A DNA stretch of 64,000 nucleotides from Orthonyx spaldingii (Eukaryota > Chordata > Aves > Passeriformes > Orthonychidae): assembly GCA_013397795.1 (NCBI GenBank), contig VZTJ01000764.1, positions 124,001 through 188,000 of the forward strand, read 5' to 3'. Below the pieces are notes generated by a model. It saw nothing but the letters and a program-made list of their open reading frames with translations, was not told the origin of the DNA and ran no database searches. Both the position numbers and the translations under genes were made by a program. Shown in pieces: positions 12,401-23,560 of the stretch; the first letter of the stretch is position 1; each line of letters begins with the position of its first letter.

Positions 12401-13959
12401 GTGGTAGTTGAATAATTCAGCAAAAGCTCCAACTCTTCTCACAAAACAGAAATCAGCTGTCACTGGACATTAATGGAGTGAGAAAAGTAATTAGGTCTAA
12501 TTTCAAATGTCTAAGCCAATTAAACAACAGAGTGAGAAAAGTTGTGTAATTTAGCTCTGCTCATCAAAAATAAAACTGTCAAACTGTCCACATTTACAAC
12601 TCTCATGCTGACTTCTTGGACGGCTTAGGGAGGGCTTGTTTGGGAAATACGCAAATTGTGCACAAGGTGTCAAGACCGAGTGCACCTTATGTTTTTCTGG
12701 TTCATAAAACTTGGATCTTTTAGGTTTAAATGCTTCAAAGCTCAGCTCTGCCCTCAGACATTCCCAAAAAACCGAGGTGAGCCTGGCCAAACCAGGAGCT
12801 GTCACTAGGTCTGAGAAGAAGCCTTCAATTCATACATATGCTCCCCAAACTGCAGGTGTGAGTGCTCAGCCTTCCAGGTGGCAGAGCCCACATAACCTCT
12901 TGTCCTTGAGCCAAATTTTACAAGAGAGGTGTTTGCAACTGCACAGCCAGATCCTGGTTGTGGTTGTGACAACTCCCTGTGCAGCTGTGGTACTGAATTT
13001 GGTAGAGGTTTGCGGGACTCAAGCCCACGTAACTAAGGCTGGAGAGTGGCTCCCAGACTCCAGCCCTCCCTGAGGTCCATGCTGGAGCTGCGCCAGCCCT
13101 GCTACAGACTCAGATATCACTGCTTTCTCGTGCTGTGTCTGCCTGAAAACATCTTGGACAACTTGGAATTAATACTGCAAGAGACAAGGCCCAAGGTGCA
13201 AAGCTGCAGTGGAGAGTGTGGAAAACCCAGGAGTGGAGCATGAGAAAGATTTGTGGTGCTTATACCTTCAAAGGGACACAGCCAGCAGCTCACAGGGGTC
13301 TGTCACCGTGAAGGACTGACAGGCTGGTTGGCTAATGGGGGATTTCACTATATAAACCTGGACCAGGTCTCTGATCCACACCTTTTGATCTAGCACAAGG
13401 CCCATGCTCAGATCCACCTGCAACTGGTGAGGCCAGTGAAGAATTTATACTCAGTAGTAGCATTTATTTTCCTTTGGCTGCATGAAGGGTGCTCAGATTG
13501 GGGATTCACAGCTGATCCAGTGTAAATTTGTACAGCAACATCAGAACATTGTCCATTCTGTTGAAAGCCAGAGGATGAATATGGAGGAGGAGGGAAGAGG
13601 AACTTGGATGTGTTTCTATTCCAGTTGATTAATCTTGGCTGTAAGCCTCCTTACCAGGACTGCATGTGTACAGCTGATTTTATGAAAATAAATATTTTTC
13701 CCAACACCTTTCCTGCTGGCCCTGCTGAGACTGTTGGTGGGGTCATCCAGAGGCAGTGGACTCAGGAGCCTGGCATCTGCCTGCTAGGCAATAAATGAAG
13801 GCAACCAAACCAATGTCACATTCACCCCTAAGGGTTCACTGGATGAAGGCGACTTATATCCACTGTTTACCTGTTCTGGATTTGAAGTGGTGACCCAGGG
13901 ATGAAAGGCTTTCTGTCCTAGTGCCAGTACTTTGACTTGCTCTGCTGTAACAATAAATA
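9451..13959. other. Non-coding stretch, no feature recognised
   Basis: About 4.5 kb without a supported gene or known repeat. Near 12470-12545 the 13-mer GAGTGAGAAAAGT occurs twice about 60 bp apart in an AT-rich setting. The 153-codon frame at 10006-10467 (+) overlaps frames on the opposite strand and has no recognisable domain. Confidence 0.5.
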
Positions 13960-14175
13960 TCCCCCAGATCCCTTGGAGCTCCCAGCAATTACAGCCTTAA
14001 AATAAACTTATAGCATAGGCTGGTGATTACCGAATGTTTCTTATTGTTTCCCCTGTGGGAGACATGTATCCCTCAGGAAATGAGCTTCTAATTACACAGG
14101 AGAAACAGGGAAGTAACCATAGTGTGGGAAAGCTAAATTAATAAAAGCTTCTAGGTGCACTCCGACCACGCCGTT
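13960..14175. promoter_or_regulatory. Candidate conserved non-coding element
   Basis: A unique block with several developmental-factor motif types close together: CAATAAAT near 13951, AGCAATTACAG near 13984, a SOX-like TTATTGTTT at about 14041, TCTAATTACAC (homeodomain) near 14087 and CTAAATTAATAAAAG near 14132. It contains no repeat or coding frame. Support is motif density only. Confidence 0.25.
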
Positions 14176-16529
14176 CAGGGCTGGGAATGATAAAATGTGA
14201 GTGGACTGAAGGTTTCAACTTTGTCTCTTCTTGGGGAATGCCTAAACTAGCGGTGGCAGAAGAGATGTGAGTAGAGGAAGAGAGGAGAGAAATACAGATT
14301 CTGTTGGAGACCCCAGGAAAAAGTTGCACTGAACAGCACACAGGAGTTCTTCAGCCTGCAAACACCAGACCGTGTGGAACCATCCTGTGCAGGGGCTGAG
14401 GAACTATTTCACTGGGCAGGTTAATAAAATACATGTGCATCTTTTATCCCCTTGAGGTGCTAGCCCAGCTCATTTCAGAGCCCAGTACTCCTTTTAAATA
14501 CACGTTTTTAAGGAGTGAATCCTGTTCAAGATGGTGCACTACCCATGGAAAGCTGAGGCTGAGACACTCTTTGGGCACTGTATGGCTCAAAGAGCCTGAG
14601 ATCAGTGAGGTTGGAAAGCCTTTTGGACATAAACACACATGATGGTTCATCATGCCAGCTGGAATCCCCAGGGCTGGCTTTGTCTCTGTGAGTGCAAGAG
14701 GAAGTCCTCTCCATCCCTTGCTTGTACTTGTTCCATTTCCCACAGAACATACCATTTATAAACCTTGGGAATGCCAGCAGTCCCTTGAAAAATATCTCAC
14801 ATCTCATCCCTGCAACAGTGGTATCCAGAGCAGAAAAATGGGTACAAATGCACTCAGTCCCTGTGGAAGTGAATGTCAGGGTCTACACCCACACTCAGAT
14901 GCTGCCCTCATGTCTGTTGCTGCTGAAGACCAAAATCTTCAAGGTGCAACTTTCTGGGCAAGATGAGGCTCATCCTTGTTCAGAAACTGTCTCCCTTGGT
15001 TTGAAATGCTTTGCTCTGGTGGAAGTTACATCAGCATATGAAGAAATGTGCCCTAAGACAGGAGCCAAACTATGGATGTCACACACCAAAGCACCCATAC
15101 TGCAGGTTGCATGTTTGCAGAGTGGATGTCTAACACGAGGTTGTTTATAGGCAACCCCTGTTGTGTCATTTACTTGTTGTGTAATTTACTCAATATTAAA
15201 GAATGGAGAAATCCCATTTGTGTGTGTACATAGCTCAGAAGCAAAGGAGAAGATAGGATGAACAGTGACAATTCAGAACAAAACTTTGAGGAGAGAACAG
15301 GATTTAATTTTAGGTGAGCATGTTGCCTTTCTCTGGGCAGTGGAGAGCTTTATTTTGAGATGGAAAACACAGTAGTCCCTATATGACTGAGGATGTTTTT
15401 ATTCAGGCAATGAATGAAAAGAGAGAAGTCAGGCAAACTATATTTGCTGAATTTATGCTTAGCCTGCAAATTGAAGCAAATTGCAGGGATCCCAAAACTA
15501 CTCATACCAAAGTCAAGAAAGACAAAATTAGCTTTGTTCTCTTGGAACCAAAGCCACAGGATCTCAGCCTGTCACAGCTGTTCTTAAGATAACTAAATAC
15601 TCTGCTCTTAGGATTATGCTCACCATTTTGATGAAATCCACAGTTAAAACCTGTGGTTGTTGCACATTTGGTGAATCAGTACTCATCTTGAATTCCCAAT
15701 ATGTACATTTATGTTATTCTTTCACTGCACAGTTTGCAAGACGGGCCTTTATCCTTGAGAAACAAAGTGAGGAACATCATCACCTCTCCTAGCAGTGCCA
15801 AACCACACTGCTTAGGAATTCTCTTTGGGTATTAATTGAATTTGAAATGGTGGTGGCCAGCAAAACACCAGAATTTCCTCAACATATGCTGAAATGGCAT
15901 CAATATAGGCAGTGTATGTACAGATAATACGTTCAGTCTGCCTCTTGGGGAATGAGAATTTAAGCTTCTGCTGATGCATTCTATCCCTAAGGTTAGGGTA
16001 GGATCAGAGAGTAAATCATCAGGTTAGTACATGGCAAGGATTTATTCTCCTGCAGATGTAATTATGTTCATTCTGGATGGTGAGAGTGTAAAATAAGATA
16101 GGACACATTCATAATAGCTCAAGAAAGCCCATTTTACTTTGCTGTTGCTGCACATGAGGAGTTTTCATTACGTTAGAGAAGGGGTTACCTGTTCAGGTCA
16201 CAAAAACCCAGTTGCTCATGATCTTTTGTAGTTACTCCTAAATCATCCTGTCCCTGGGTAAGGCTCTTCTCCCACACATGAGAATAACTATTGGTTTTCT
16301 CTACTCTAGCTGTAAATAACCACCAGCAATAAACATCAGCAGTGTCCCTTGAGAACCTGTTTCATAGCCAGTGGGGTGTTGCTATATCCCAGCACACAGA
16401 CAGGTTTTTAGTGTGAGTGCAGAGACTACAGCGTCTTCGGGAAGGATAAATTATTTGGAATAAGATTAGACATTAACACCAGCAGAGCACAAATGGGAAA
16501 AGCAGCGGATAGAAGCACTAAAAATTACC
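14176..16529. other. Non-coding stretch, no feature recognised
   Basis: Unique sequence with no recognised gene or repeat. The 152-codon frame at 14692-15150 (+) overlaps others in different frames, shows no domain and looks fortuitous. Confidence 0.5.
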
Positions 16530-16790
16530 TGAAGCTCTGATTTGTTATTTAGTGTCCTCCTGACTTGTGATACCAACTTCATCTGTTTAACGTGTACCAA
16601 CAGTAACTCAAATTCAACTGCGGTTGAGTTTCCTCCCTCCGTGTTTTCTGTTTATTGATTATTTACACAATGCACAGAGCACAAAGAGGAAAAGATATAA
16701 CTGTGGAGAACAGTCGTGCCTCTCCCTCTGTCCCATCTTGGATTGTTATTCCTATAGATAAGAATATGTAGCCACCTGGCATCCCTTTCA
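16530..16790. promoter_or_regulatory. Candidate conserved non-coding element
   Basis: A unique block whose composition resembles known vertebrate enhancers. It contains a MYB-like core (AACTGCGGTTGAG near 16616), TTTATTGATTATTTACAC (FOX- and homeodomain-like) near 16651, and scattered CpGs in an otherwise CpG-poor area. Function and conservation are untested. Confidence 0.22.
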
Positions 16791-17287
16791 TGCTTAGACT
16801 GTCACCTTCCTGGTTCTATATTTGTAAAGCACAATAACATAGCAGATAACAGGGTACCTGACCAACACTATCAAAATCCACAAATGTCTTGAATTTTCAT
16901 TTTGCTAAATTGACTCTGGTCTGAGTGTTACATAATCCTAGGCTGTAAAAGGTAGCTGTTCTTAGAAGGATCAACCTTCTTGAGCTATTTTCCCCTCTGG
17001 TTAACAATTTCCATCTCATTTCCTATTTCCGGCTCTAACTCCTGCCGATAATGCTCCTCAGCTAATATTGAAACCAAGAGGGAGAAATATATGAATAGCA
17101 GACATCCGATCCAAGCTTTGTGTGTGGAATTCAGGGATGGAATGTTCTTGAGAACAAGACGGGTTTCTTAAATAGCAAAAGATCGCTTGTTTAGGAGGAA
17201 AATTTGCACTGACACCTAAATGTGGTACTGCTGATGTTTGTTCCCACAGTGCTCTTAGGTCAAATATAACTTTCCTCTTGAGAATGC

Positions 17288-17333
17288 TTTTTTCCTTTTT
17301 TTTTTTCCCTTTTTTTTTTTTGTTTTTATCAAG
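17288..17333. repeat. Interrupted poly-T tract
   Basis: Three successive T runs separated by CC/CCC and followed by GTTTTT. It has no flanking SINE body and is probably slippage-derived low-complexity DNA. Confidence 0.85.
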
Positions 17334-19589
17334 AGGTTCTCCATGCAGAGTATGTCTGCACAGCACTTTGCTGCACAACTGCAGTTTGTACAGACATTTT
17401 CATGCCAGTTTAGAAGGGTGAACTTGCAAATGCCATAGCAGTCATCAACTGGGTTTGTGCTGCTGTCTTTCACTCAGAAATATTGGCTTGCTGTGCCCTT
17501 GCCTCCTACTCCAGCTTTTCCATCTCCTGCTGTTCATCAGTTGGGTCAGCAGTATTTTGTGCAATTGCTCCAAGCCATATCCAGCCCCTTCACTTCCAGA
17601 AAAGGCATTTTTTCAGCATACCTGACACAGTTCCTGGTGCACAGATGGTTGTGCGGATGTCCAGCTGCTGGTGGAAAAGAGTAGCCAGGCCTATAAGTGC
17701 ATGGGGAAGACCCATCCTATCCTAATTGCAGTTACAAGTTATCCAAAACCGGTCTGACTATTTCTGGGTGAGTTGCCTTGTGCACTTTTTGCAGAAGAGA
17801 TAAAAGCAAATATATTATTTATGTAATGATGAGTACCCATGCAAGAGGTGGGTATGGGAAGTCCTCCCTGAGCAGGGATCATGTGAGGGTCTCTCTGTGC
17901 AGCAGTTTTATAACCTAACCTACACTGGAAATACATCAAAGAGACCTTGGCTATGAAAGGCAGGAAGGGAGTGGTCTGAGGAACTGCAGCTACACCAGTG
18001 AGTTGAGCAGAGCCAAGGAATGTCCTCAGGCATCGCAACTCAATTGTGCTGTTAAATTGTCAGTCCCTGGCCAGTGACTGCAGACGGCCTGGGAGTTGGC
18101 TGGGGCTCAGGACTGAGCCCGTGGCAGCTTGGATGTGTCCTTCCCCGCTGGAGGACAGTAGTATGAACATGGGCAGTTGTGTGCCTGTGGGCTTCCATGC
18201 CAGGGAGCCACTCTGGGCATGAGCATTGGGACAGATGATTGCTGGTAGGAAGAGAAAACTGGATTTTGCAGATTCATATTTTGGTATTAATAAGCCCAGA
18301 TTTCTCTGTAAGAAGGGAGAGGGCACACATGACTCAGAGTCTCGTATGCTGCTCTGGAAATGGAATTTGGACTTTGCAGAGCCACCCAATCCCACGCTGT
18401 TCGAAGATCTGTCTCTCCTTGGTGTGTAATCTGTGCTTGCTTGGGGCACAGGGTTTCTGCCACTGGATATTCAGCAATTCCAGGACTGTGGTGCACAGGG
18501 GGAAGTTGTGCTTGCGTGTAACACTCTGTCCAGGTCTGTCTCTACTCCTGCTGGTGGCCCTGGCTGGCAAAGACAGGTCCCCAGGACATGCTATGGCTCA
18601 AATTCAGGTGTGCATATTCCTCCTCCTGTGTCCTGGCCACCTCTCCATGATGGGTTTCATGGAGAACACTGAGGGGAAGCAGATAACATTTGTTGGGACC
18701 ACAATTTCTAGAAGCACGCCTTCATTTGGGTGTTACTGCTGGATGTCCTCACAGACTGATCCAACCCTGGGGGAAGGCTCTTACACCTCAGCTTCCCCTG
18801 AGCCAGGCGTGGCTGGTTTGCCACTGTGGAGGGAGGTGGGCCCAGGGCATCGTGCCCAAACCCAGGTTATTTAGAGCCAAGGGAGGTTGAGTGGGGCCTC
18901 TTGGTTTGTAGGATGAGGGCCTGACAAGTCTGGTCTGTGAGTGTGGGGGGAACAAGGCAGATAATGGAGAGCTTTGGAGCTGAGCCAAAACTTTGCCTGG
19001 TGATGAGCCAGGCAAGATGTTTTAGGGTTGTCTGCAGCATGTGTGACTGAGAAAAGACCCTGCTTAGCTGCCTGGAGTGAAAATGGTGCCAGTTGCTGGA
19101 CACTAGTAAATCCTTTTGATTTTTGTAAATTCAAACCCTGGGGAATCCCATTCTGAAACTCAGCAGTGCAGGTCAAAATCCTTCTTGTGTGAGAAGACTT
19201 GTCTGCCGGTCTTCCCTGGCAAAGCACACAGGTGCTCCTTAGCACTCCAGGAAGCCTCCAAATCACTTCCTTTTACCAGGTTTTGGTTGCTTTGGCCCGA
19301 GTGCTGCAACATGCCCTGAGCCCAGCAGATCTGCCAGAACTGGATGGGGCTGAGTCTTCAGCAAAGCTCATCATTGAGTATTCATTAGCCTGTAGCTGGA
19401 AAGGGCTTCTCCAAGGAGGAACCAGACAGGTTCTGTTACTGGGGGCAAGGGAAAGAGCTGGAAATGATGTTGGGAGCAGGTTGTGTCATGCCCACACGGG
19501 GTTTGACACTGGCACAGGGCTGTGGGTCCTCTCTCATTAATCAGTGCAAGTGTCCCCTGTCCTTTGGAGTCCCTGGTAGCAGAGTGGGG
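17334..19589. other. Non-coding stretch, several fortuitous open frames
   Basis: Moderately G+C-rich unique sequence. Between about 18060 and 19100, frames of 60-211 codons are open on both strands. The longest (18239-18874, +) lacks an ATG at its left end and shows no domain, only two short leucine-rich patches. Simultaneous openness of both strands with no family match argues for composition rather than a gene. Confidence 0.45.
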
Positions 19590-20035
19590 GTGCAGTGGCT
19601 GGCAAAGAAAGGCAGCAAAGCTGATGAAGGGGCTGAAGCACAAGTCTTGTGGGGAGAGGCTGCGGGGGCTCAGCCTGGAGAAAAGTGGGCTCAGGGGAAG
19701 CCTTATCACTCTCTACAACTCCCTGACAGCAGGATGTGGCCAGGTGGGGGTCTGGCCCTTATCCCAGGTAAGAAGAGACAGGAGAAAAAGAAAAGGCCTC
19801 AAGTTGCACCAGGGGATGTTTAGATTGGATATTAGGAAACATTTCTTCACTCAAAGGGTGGTCAGGCATTGGAACAGGCTGCCTAGGGAAGTGATGGTGT
19901 CACTGTCCCTGGAAGGGTTAAAAAAATAAGTGGACCTGGCACTTTAGGGACATAATTTAGTACTTGGCAGTGTCAGGTTAACAGACGGACTCAATGATCT
20001 TAAAGGTTTTTTCCAAATGAAATTATTCTGTGGAA
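19590..20035 (+). mobile_element. CR1 LINE 3' fragment, sense
   Basis: A well-preserved CR1 3' portion on the plus strand. Landmarks are 'gctgatgaaggggctgaag', 'ggctcagcctggagaaaag', 'ctctctacaactccctgaca', 'ttggatattaggaaacattt' and 'tggaacaggctgcctaggga'. The tail 'actcaatgatcttaaaggtt' ends near 20035 with one degraded octamer (ATTCTGTGG). The frame to 19929 still encodes the ORF2 C-terminal signature FRLDIRKHFFTQRVVRHWNR followed by LPREV. The element is 5'-truncated at about 19590, so no reverse transcriptase or endonuclease domain is present. Confidence 0.92.
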
Positions 20036-22479
20036 GTCTTCCCTGGAGCCCATGGCGGGGGGGAAAATCTGGCTGGAGAGTGAGGGATGGGGCTGGGGAG
20101 GCAGTGGAAGAAGTTGCAGAGATGCCTGTGAGAAAGAGAAAGGAACTGGGGCTCCCCTGCTGGTCCAAGAAGGGCACAGGCTGACACATCTAGAGAGTGA
20201 TTGTTCTCTTGACAGTCTTCCCCAGAAGACAGGCATTTGGGGTGAACTTGTAGCCTGAGCTGTGGGGCTTTCTGCTGGGGGGCTCACAGGGGCTTGAGGA
20301 CAGGCCTGGACTTTCTCAATGTCCTTGGGAGATGTGTGGAGCTGGGTGTGAGAGGCACAAGGAAAGAGCTGCCAGCTGGACCAGCTCCTCTGCTCACTGC
20401 CCAGCTTGCTGCTCATGCTGGGCCCTCAGCCCTGGCAGTTTCCACCCTTCTGTGTAGGATGTCCTCTAGGAGAAGGCATCACCAGGATGCTTTGAAGCAC
20501 TCAAAGTCCAGAAGCAACATTGCTGGCAGGGCCAAATACAAAATTTTTCCAGTTCTTGCATGGGCAAGAGTGGGCAGCTTCTGCCTTTCCAGCATCTTTT
20601 CAGATGCCTCGGGCTGTGAATGTCCCCATGAAGCATGAAAGGGATTGGGAAACAACAATACTTATGTTCCTGGAGCCTGAACAACAACAGAAAGGACATG
20701 GAAGGAAAAAAAAAACCTCCTGAGACAGGTTCTGCAAATCTTTTATCTGCCCAAATCCAGGAAAGAAGCAAGACTGTGAATGCCTCATGTGTAGCAACCC
20801 CAGCACAAAGAATAGTGGCCACAAGATTTGCTACTGACCCATCTTATGGAAAGCTAAAGAGCAGCCAAGATGGGTGAGAACAGGGGAGCCCAAGACTGGG
20901 GTCTGAAATTTAATTTTGGATACCTGAGAAAGCAAGAGGCTCCTCAAACACCCTGACTCCAGTGGGTGCTGGCAGCACTCACTACAGAACTGCTTCCAGG
21001 CTGAGCACTTTTTTTTTTCCATCAGAAAATGCCAATTCCTTACAATGGAAACACTCTGCAGGGTTGTATCGCCTCCCTGACGCTGTGAGAGGAGCCAGGC
21101 TGTTTTCTTACCCAATTCCTTGGCTCCTCACAGCCCACCCTGGCAGGATCTGCAGAGCCAGAGCCTCCATCCTCCACACTAACCCTTCACCCCATCCCAA
21201 CACCTTGAGTCCCTCCTTGCTCAATGGCCAAGCTCCTGCTGGCCTGTAAAGGTGAAGCAGTGGTGTAATTTTCTGCTCCCCAGTTTGATAGTTTTCTGGC
21301 TCAGGAGTCTGTGTGACTTTCCATCTAATTGTGCAGCTTTTGGAAAGTGAACCAGGGATTAATTTCATTCCTGTCTTCACAGGATGGTTGGGAGATGCTG
21401 GGTCAGGACTGTCTGCTTTCCTACTGGAAGCTGGTCTGTTTCCAGGCAAATGGTATGTAAATGGTGTCCAGAGGGATGCTATTAAAATTACTTAATCTAA
21501 GGAAATATTTTGATGAAATTGTCTTTTGAGGGGGAGCACTAAGCTTTTGACTTGAAGCTTTCATGAAATAAATGTCTCTGTGCAAAAGTTGCTTCTCTTG
21601 GGCCAGCAGTGGTGGGAAACCAGAGTATTTTGGTTTCAGCAGGACGTCACAGCAACAGCTTGAGGATGTAGCTGGGTTGATTGATACCTTTTTTCCCCTC
21701 TTAGTGACCAGATCCCTGGGGCCAAAGACTCAGAGTTAAAATCTGATTTGCCCCTTGTCGAGATAGAGAGCAGGTGACTCATGTCCCAAACTTGCCTCCC
21801 ACCAGCATTTCCAAATGGAAGCAGTTTTCAGTTTCAAATACCCAAACTCTGGTTTTCCTGCAGATACGAACAGCCTGAGCAATTGAAAGCCTATTTTGGC
21901 TGAAATTCAGAGCAATGCTGTTCACAATCACTTCTCTTAATAAACACCATTAACATCTGGTGAGAACTCCCTGGGCTAAGCACAACGTAGCTGCAGCACC
22001 ACGCTCAGCTTGATCCAGAGACAGAGCAGTGTGAGCTGAGCCAAGAACAAGAGGGGAGAAAACAGCAAATGGAAAAATTAATTGCATGTTAAAAAACTCC
22101 AACACTCCAACTTCCATCATCTCAGGAGTTCACAACTGGCAGGGAGTCTTTAGTAAACTAATTAGTGGCTATGGCAAATTGTGGAAGAGTCTGTAAGTTG
22201 TTGTAGTTGAATAGAAGTCAACAGTGTCTGATTTGCAGTAGCCAAAACTCTTGTTCATGATTTTGCACTGCACAACTTCATAAGAAGTGGAAGTTATTTA
22301 CCATTTCTCTGTTAAGCTATTGCTGGTTTTGAATGAGTCTTTCCCTTAGAGCTCTGATTCAGATAGAATTTTGTTTCAGATATTCAAATTAAATTTAATT
22401 CAGATACTCAAATTAAAACATGTTTGAGTTATCTGTACAACATATATAAAAATAAGGTTACTTAGAGCCCTAAATTAGC
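20036..22479. other. Non-coding stretch, no feature recognised
   Basis: Unique sequence. The segment from about 21880 to 22340 is richer in homeodomain-like motifs (ATTAATTGCATG, AACTAATTAGTGG) and could belong to the regulatory block that follows. No gene or known repeat is visible. Confidence 0.45.
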
Positions 22480-22870
22480 TATGAGAGTGCAAACACCTCC
22501 TATGATTTAGGGATTTAATTTGCTGCTGCTTGGAGGGGTGCAGCAGTAGGTCAGGCTCTCCAGGTTGCGTGGCACAGCACAGCGACACTCGCCAGTGTAA
22601 ATAAACCTCGCCTGGGTCTCCTTAAGCAACATTTCACTCTGAATAATCCTGGTGATTTAGCTCTCACTAGAACATCAGTTTTGGTTCCACTTCGCTTTAT
22701 TGCTGCCGTGCTTAATTGATTCAACACCAGGATGGAGCTGCATAATGAGGCTACTTAAGTGTAATGAAACCCTCGCATTGTCAAAAATGAACATTTTGTC
22801 TGCAGATTCTGGAAAGATCGCTAATTAAACACTTCAAAACTTAGATATGTGCAGACTTAGGAATTTATTT
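22480..22870. promoter_or_regulatory. Candidate conserved non-coding element, CpG-retaining
   Basis: A unique block with about nine CpGs between roughly 22560 and 22830, in a background where CpG is rare. It also has clustered homeodomain-type sites: TGCTTAATTGATTC near 22710, GCTAATTAAAC near 22820 and ATAATGAGG near 22742. AT-rich motifs mixed with retained CpG are typical of deeply conserved developmental enhancers. It contains no coding frame or repeat. The call is compositional. Confidence 0.35.
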
Positions 22871-22961
22871 AGTCCTCTAGTTCTGTAGCTTTTCATATTT
22901 CCTTTTCATCCAGGCCTTCTCCAAATAATTCCTTTGTTAATACAAATTTCAGAGGCCTTGA

Positions 22962-22981
22962 TTTTTTTTTTTTTTTTTTTT
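22962..22981. repeat. Poly-T tract (20 nt)
   Basis: A pure run of 20 T residues between two enhancer-like blocks. It has no recognisable SINE or processed-pseudogene body on either side. Confidence 0.95.
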
Positions 22982-23101
22982 AAATAAAATCCAACTGTGA
23001 AATTTTTCTACTTGGACATAGCTGTCACTGAAAGACACTTGTTTGTACCGTGTAGGCTGATGTTAGCTGCCTGGTTGCCTCCTGACAAGTCCTTGAAGGC
23101 T

Positions 23102-23135
23102 GCTGCTTATTTTATTTGGAGATAAAATAAGCTGC
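23102..23135. repeat. Imperfect inverted repeat (14-bp arms, 6-bp loop)
   Basis: The left arm GCTGCTTATTTTAT (23102-23115) pairs with the right arm ATAAAATAAGCTGC (23122-23135) with one mismatch, around the loop TTGGAG. It could be a dimeric transcription-factor site or chance. It lacks the length and arm stability expected of a microRNA precursor. Confidence 0.7.
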
Positions 23136-23398
23136 TTGAGAGGAGGCTGCTGGATGCCCCACACCAAAGGCCTCTTAGCTGGCCACGTGTCTGGGTTTGC
23201 AGAGTGAGACCTGAACTAAACCGCTTGGTCCTAGTCTGTTTTTCACCCTCACCGAGCACCTCCTGAAAAGGGGTGGAAAATTCAGTTTCTATAGAAAAAT
23301 AAACCTGAATAGTCCTGTTACATCTTTATCTTCTTTCCCCCTGTTTCCTTGCACGGCTCTGCAGCCCCACTCTGGAGCACCAGAGCGAATTTGGCTTT

Positions 23399-23412
23399 CT
23401 CCACCAGGTGGT
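23399..23412 (+). promoter_or_regulatory. CTCF-like motif
   Basis: The sequence CTCCACCAGGTGGTA matches the CTCF core CCASYAGRKGGC except for T in place of the final C. It also contains an E2-box CAGGTG. Binding is not shown. Confidence 0.3.
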
Positions 23413-23560
23413 ACTATTAAGCTGTCGTAGGGGGAAGATTTTGCTCCCTCCATCCCAATCCCACCCGGTTATCCCCGTCGGCTGAGGCTTTTCGAAGAAT
23501 TTCACTCTTGGTGTAAGGAGGAGCCGCGGTTAATTGCAGCTGAATGAGGGCATTCATGCT

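Larger units (their letters stand above)
23040..23560. promoter_or_regulatory. CpG-elevated unique block, candidate enhancer or minor promoter
   Basis: About 13 CpGs in 520 bp, including CCGCGG and GTCGG clusters at about 23470-23530. There is a CACGTG E-box at 23184-23189 and a CTCF-like core at 23399-23412. An imperfect palindrome lies at 23102-23135 and GGTTAATTGCAG near 23528. It is not dense enough for a classical CpG island. No exon, donor or repeat is evident. Together with the block ending at 22870 this is the most regulatory-looking kilobase of the interior of the window. Confidence 0.35.

Noticed and set aside
18239..18874. Longest gap-free open frame (211 codons, +) as a possible protein-coding gene
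   Set aside because: It has no ATG at its left end, no recognisable domain and no splice context. Several other frames on both strands are open over the same interval.
22962..22981. Poly-T as the tail of a processed pseudogene or SINE in antisense
   Set aside because: No gene-like or SINE-like body is recognisable on either side, and no target-site duplication is evident.
23102..23135. MicroRNA hairpin
   Set aside because: Arms of 14 bp are too short and AT-rich for a pre-miRNA, and no extended pairing flanks them.
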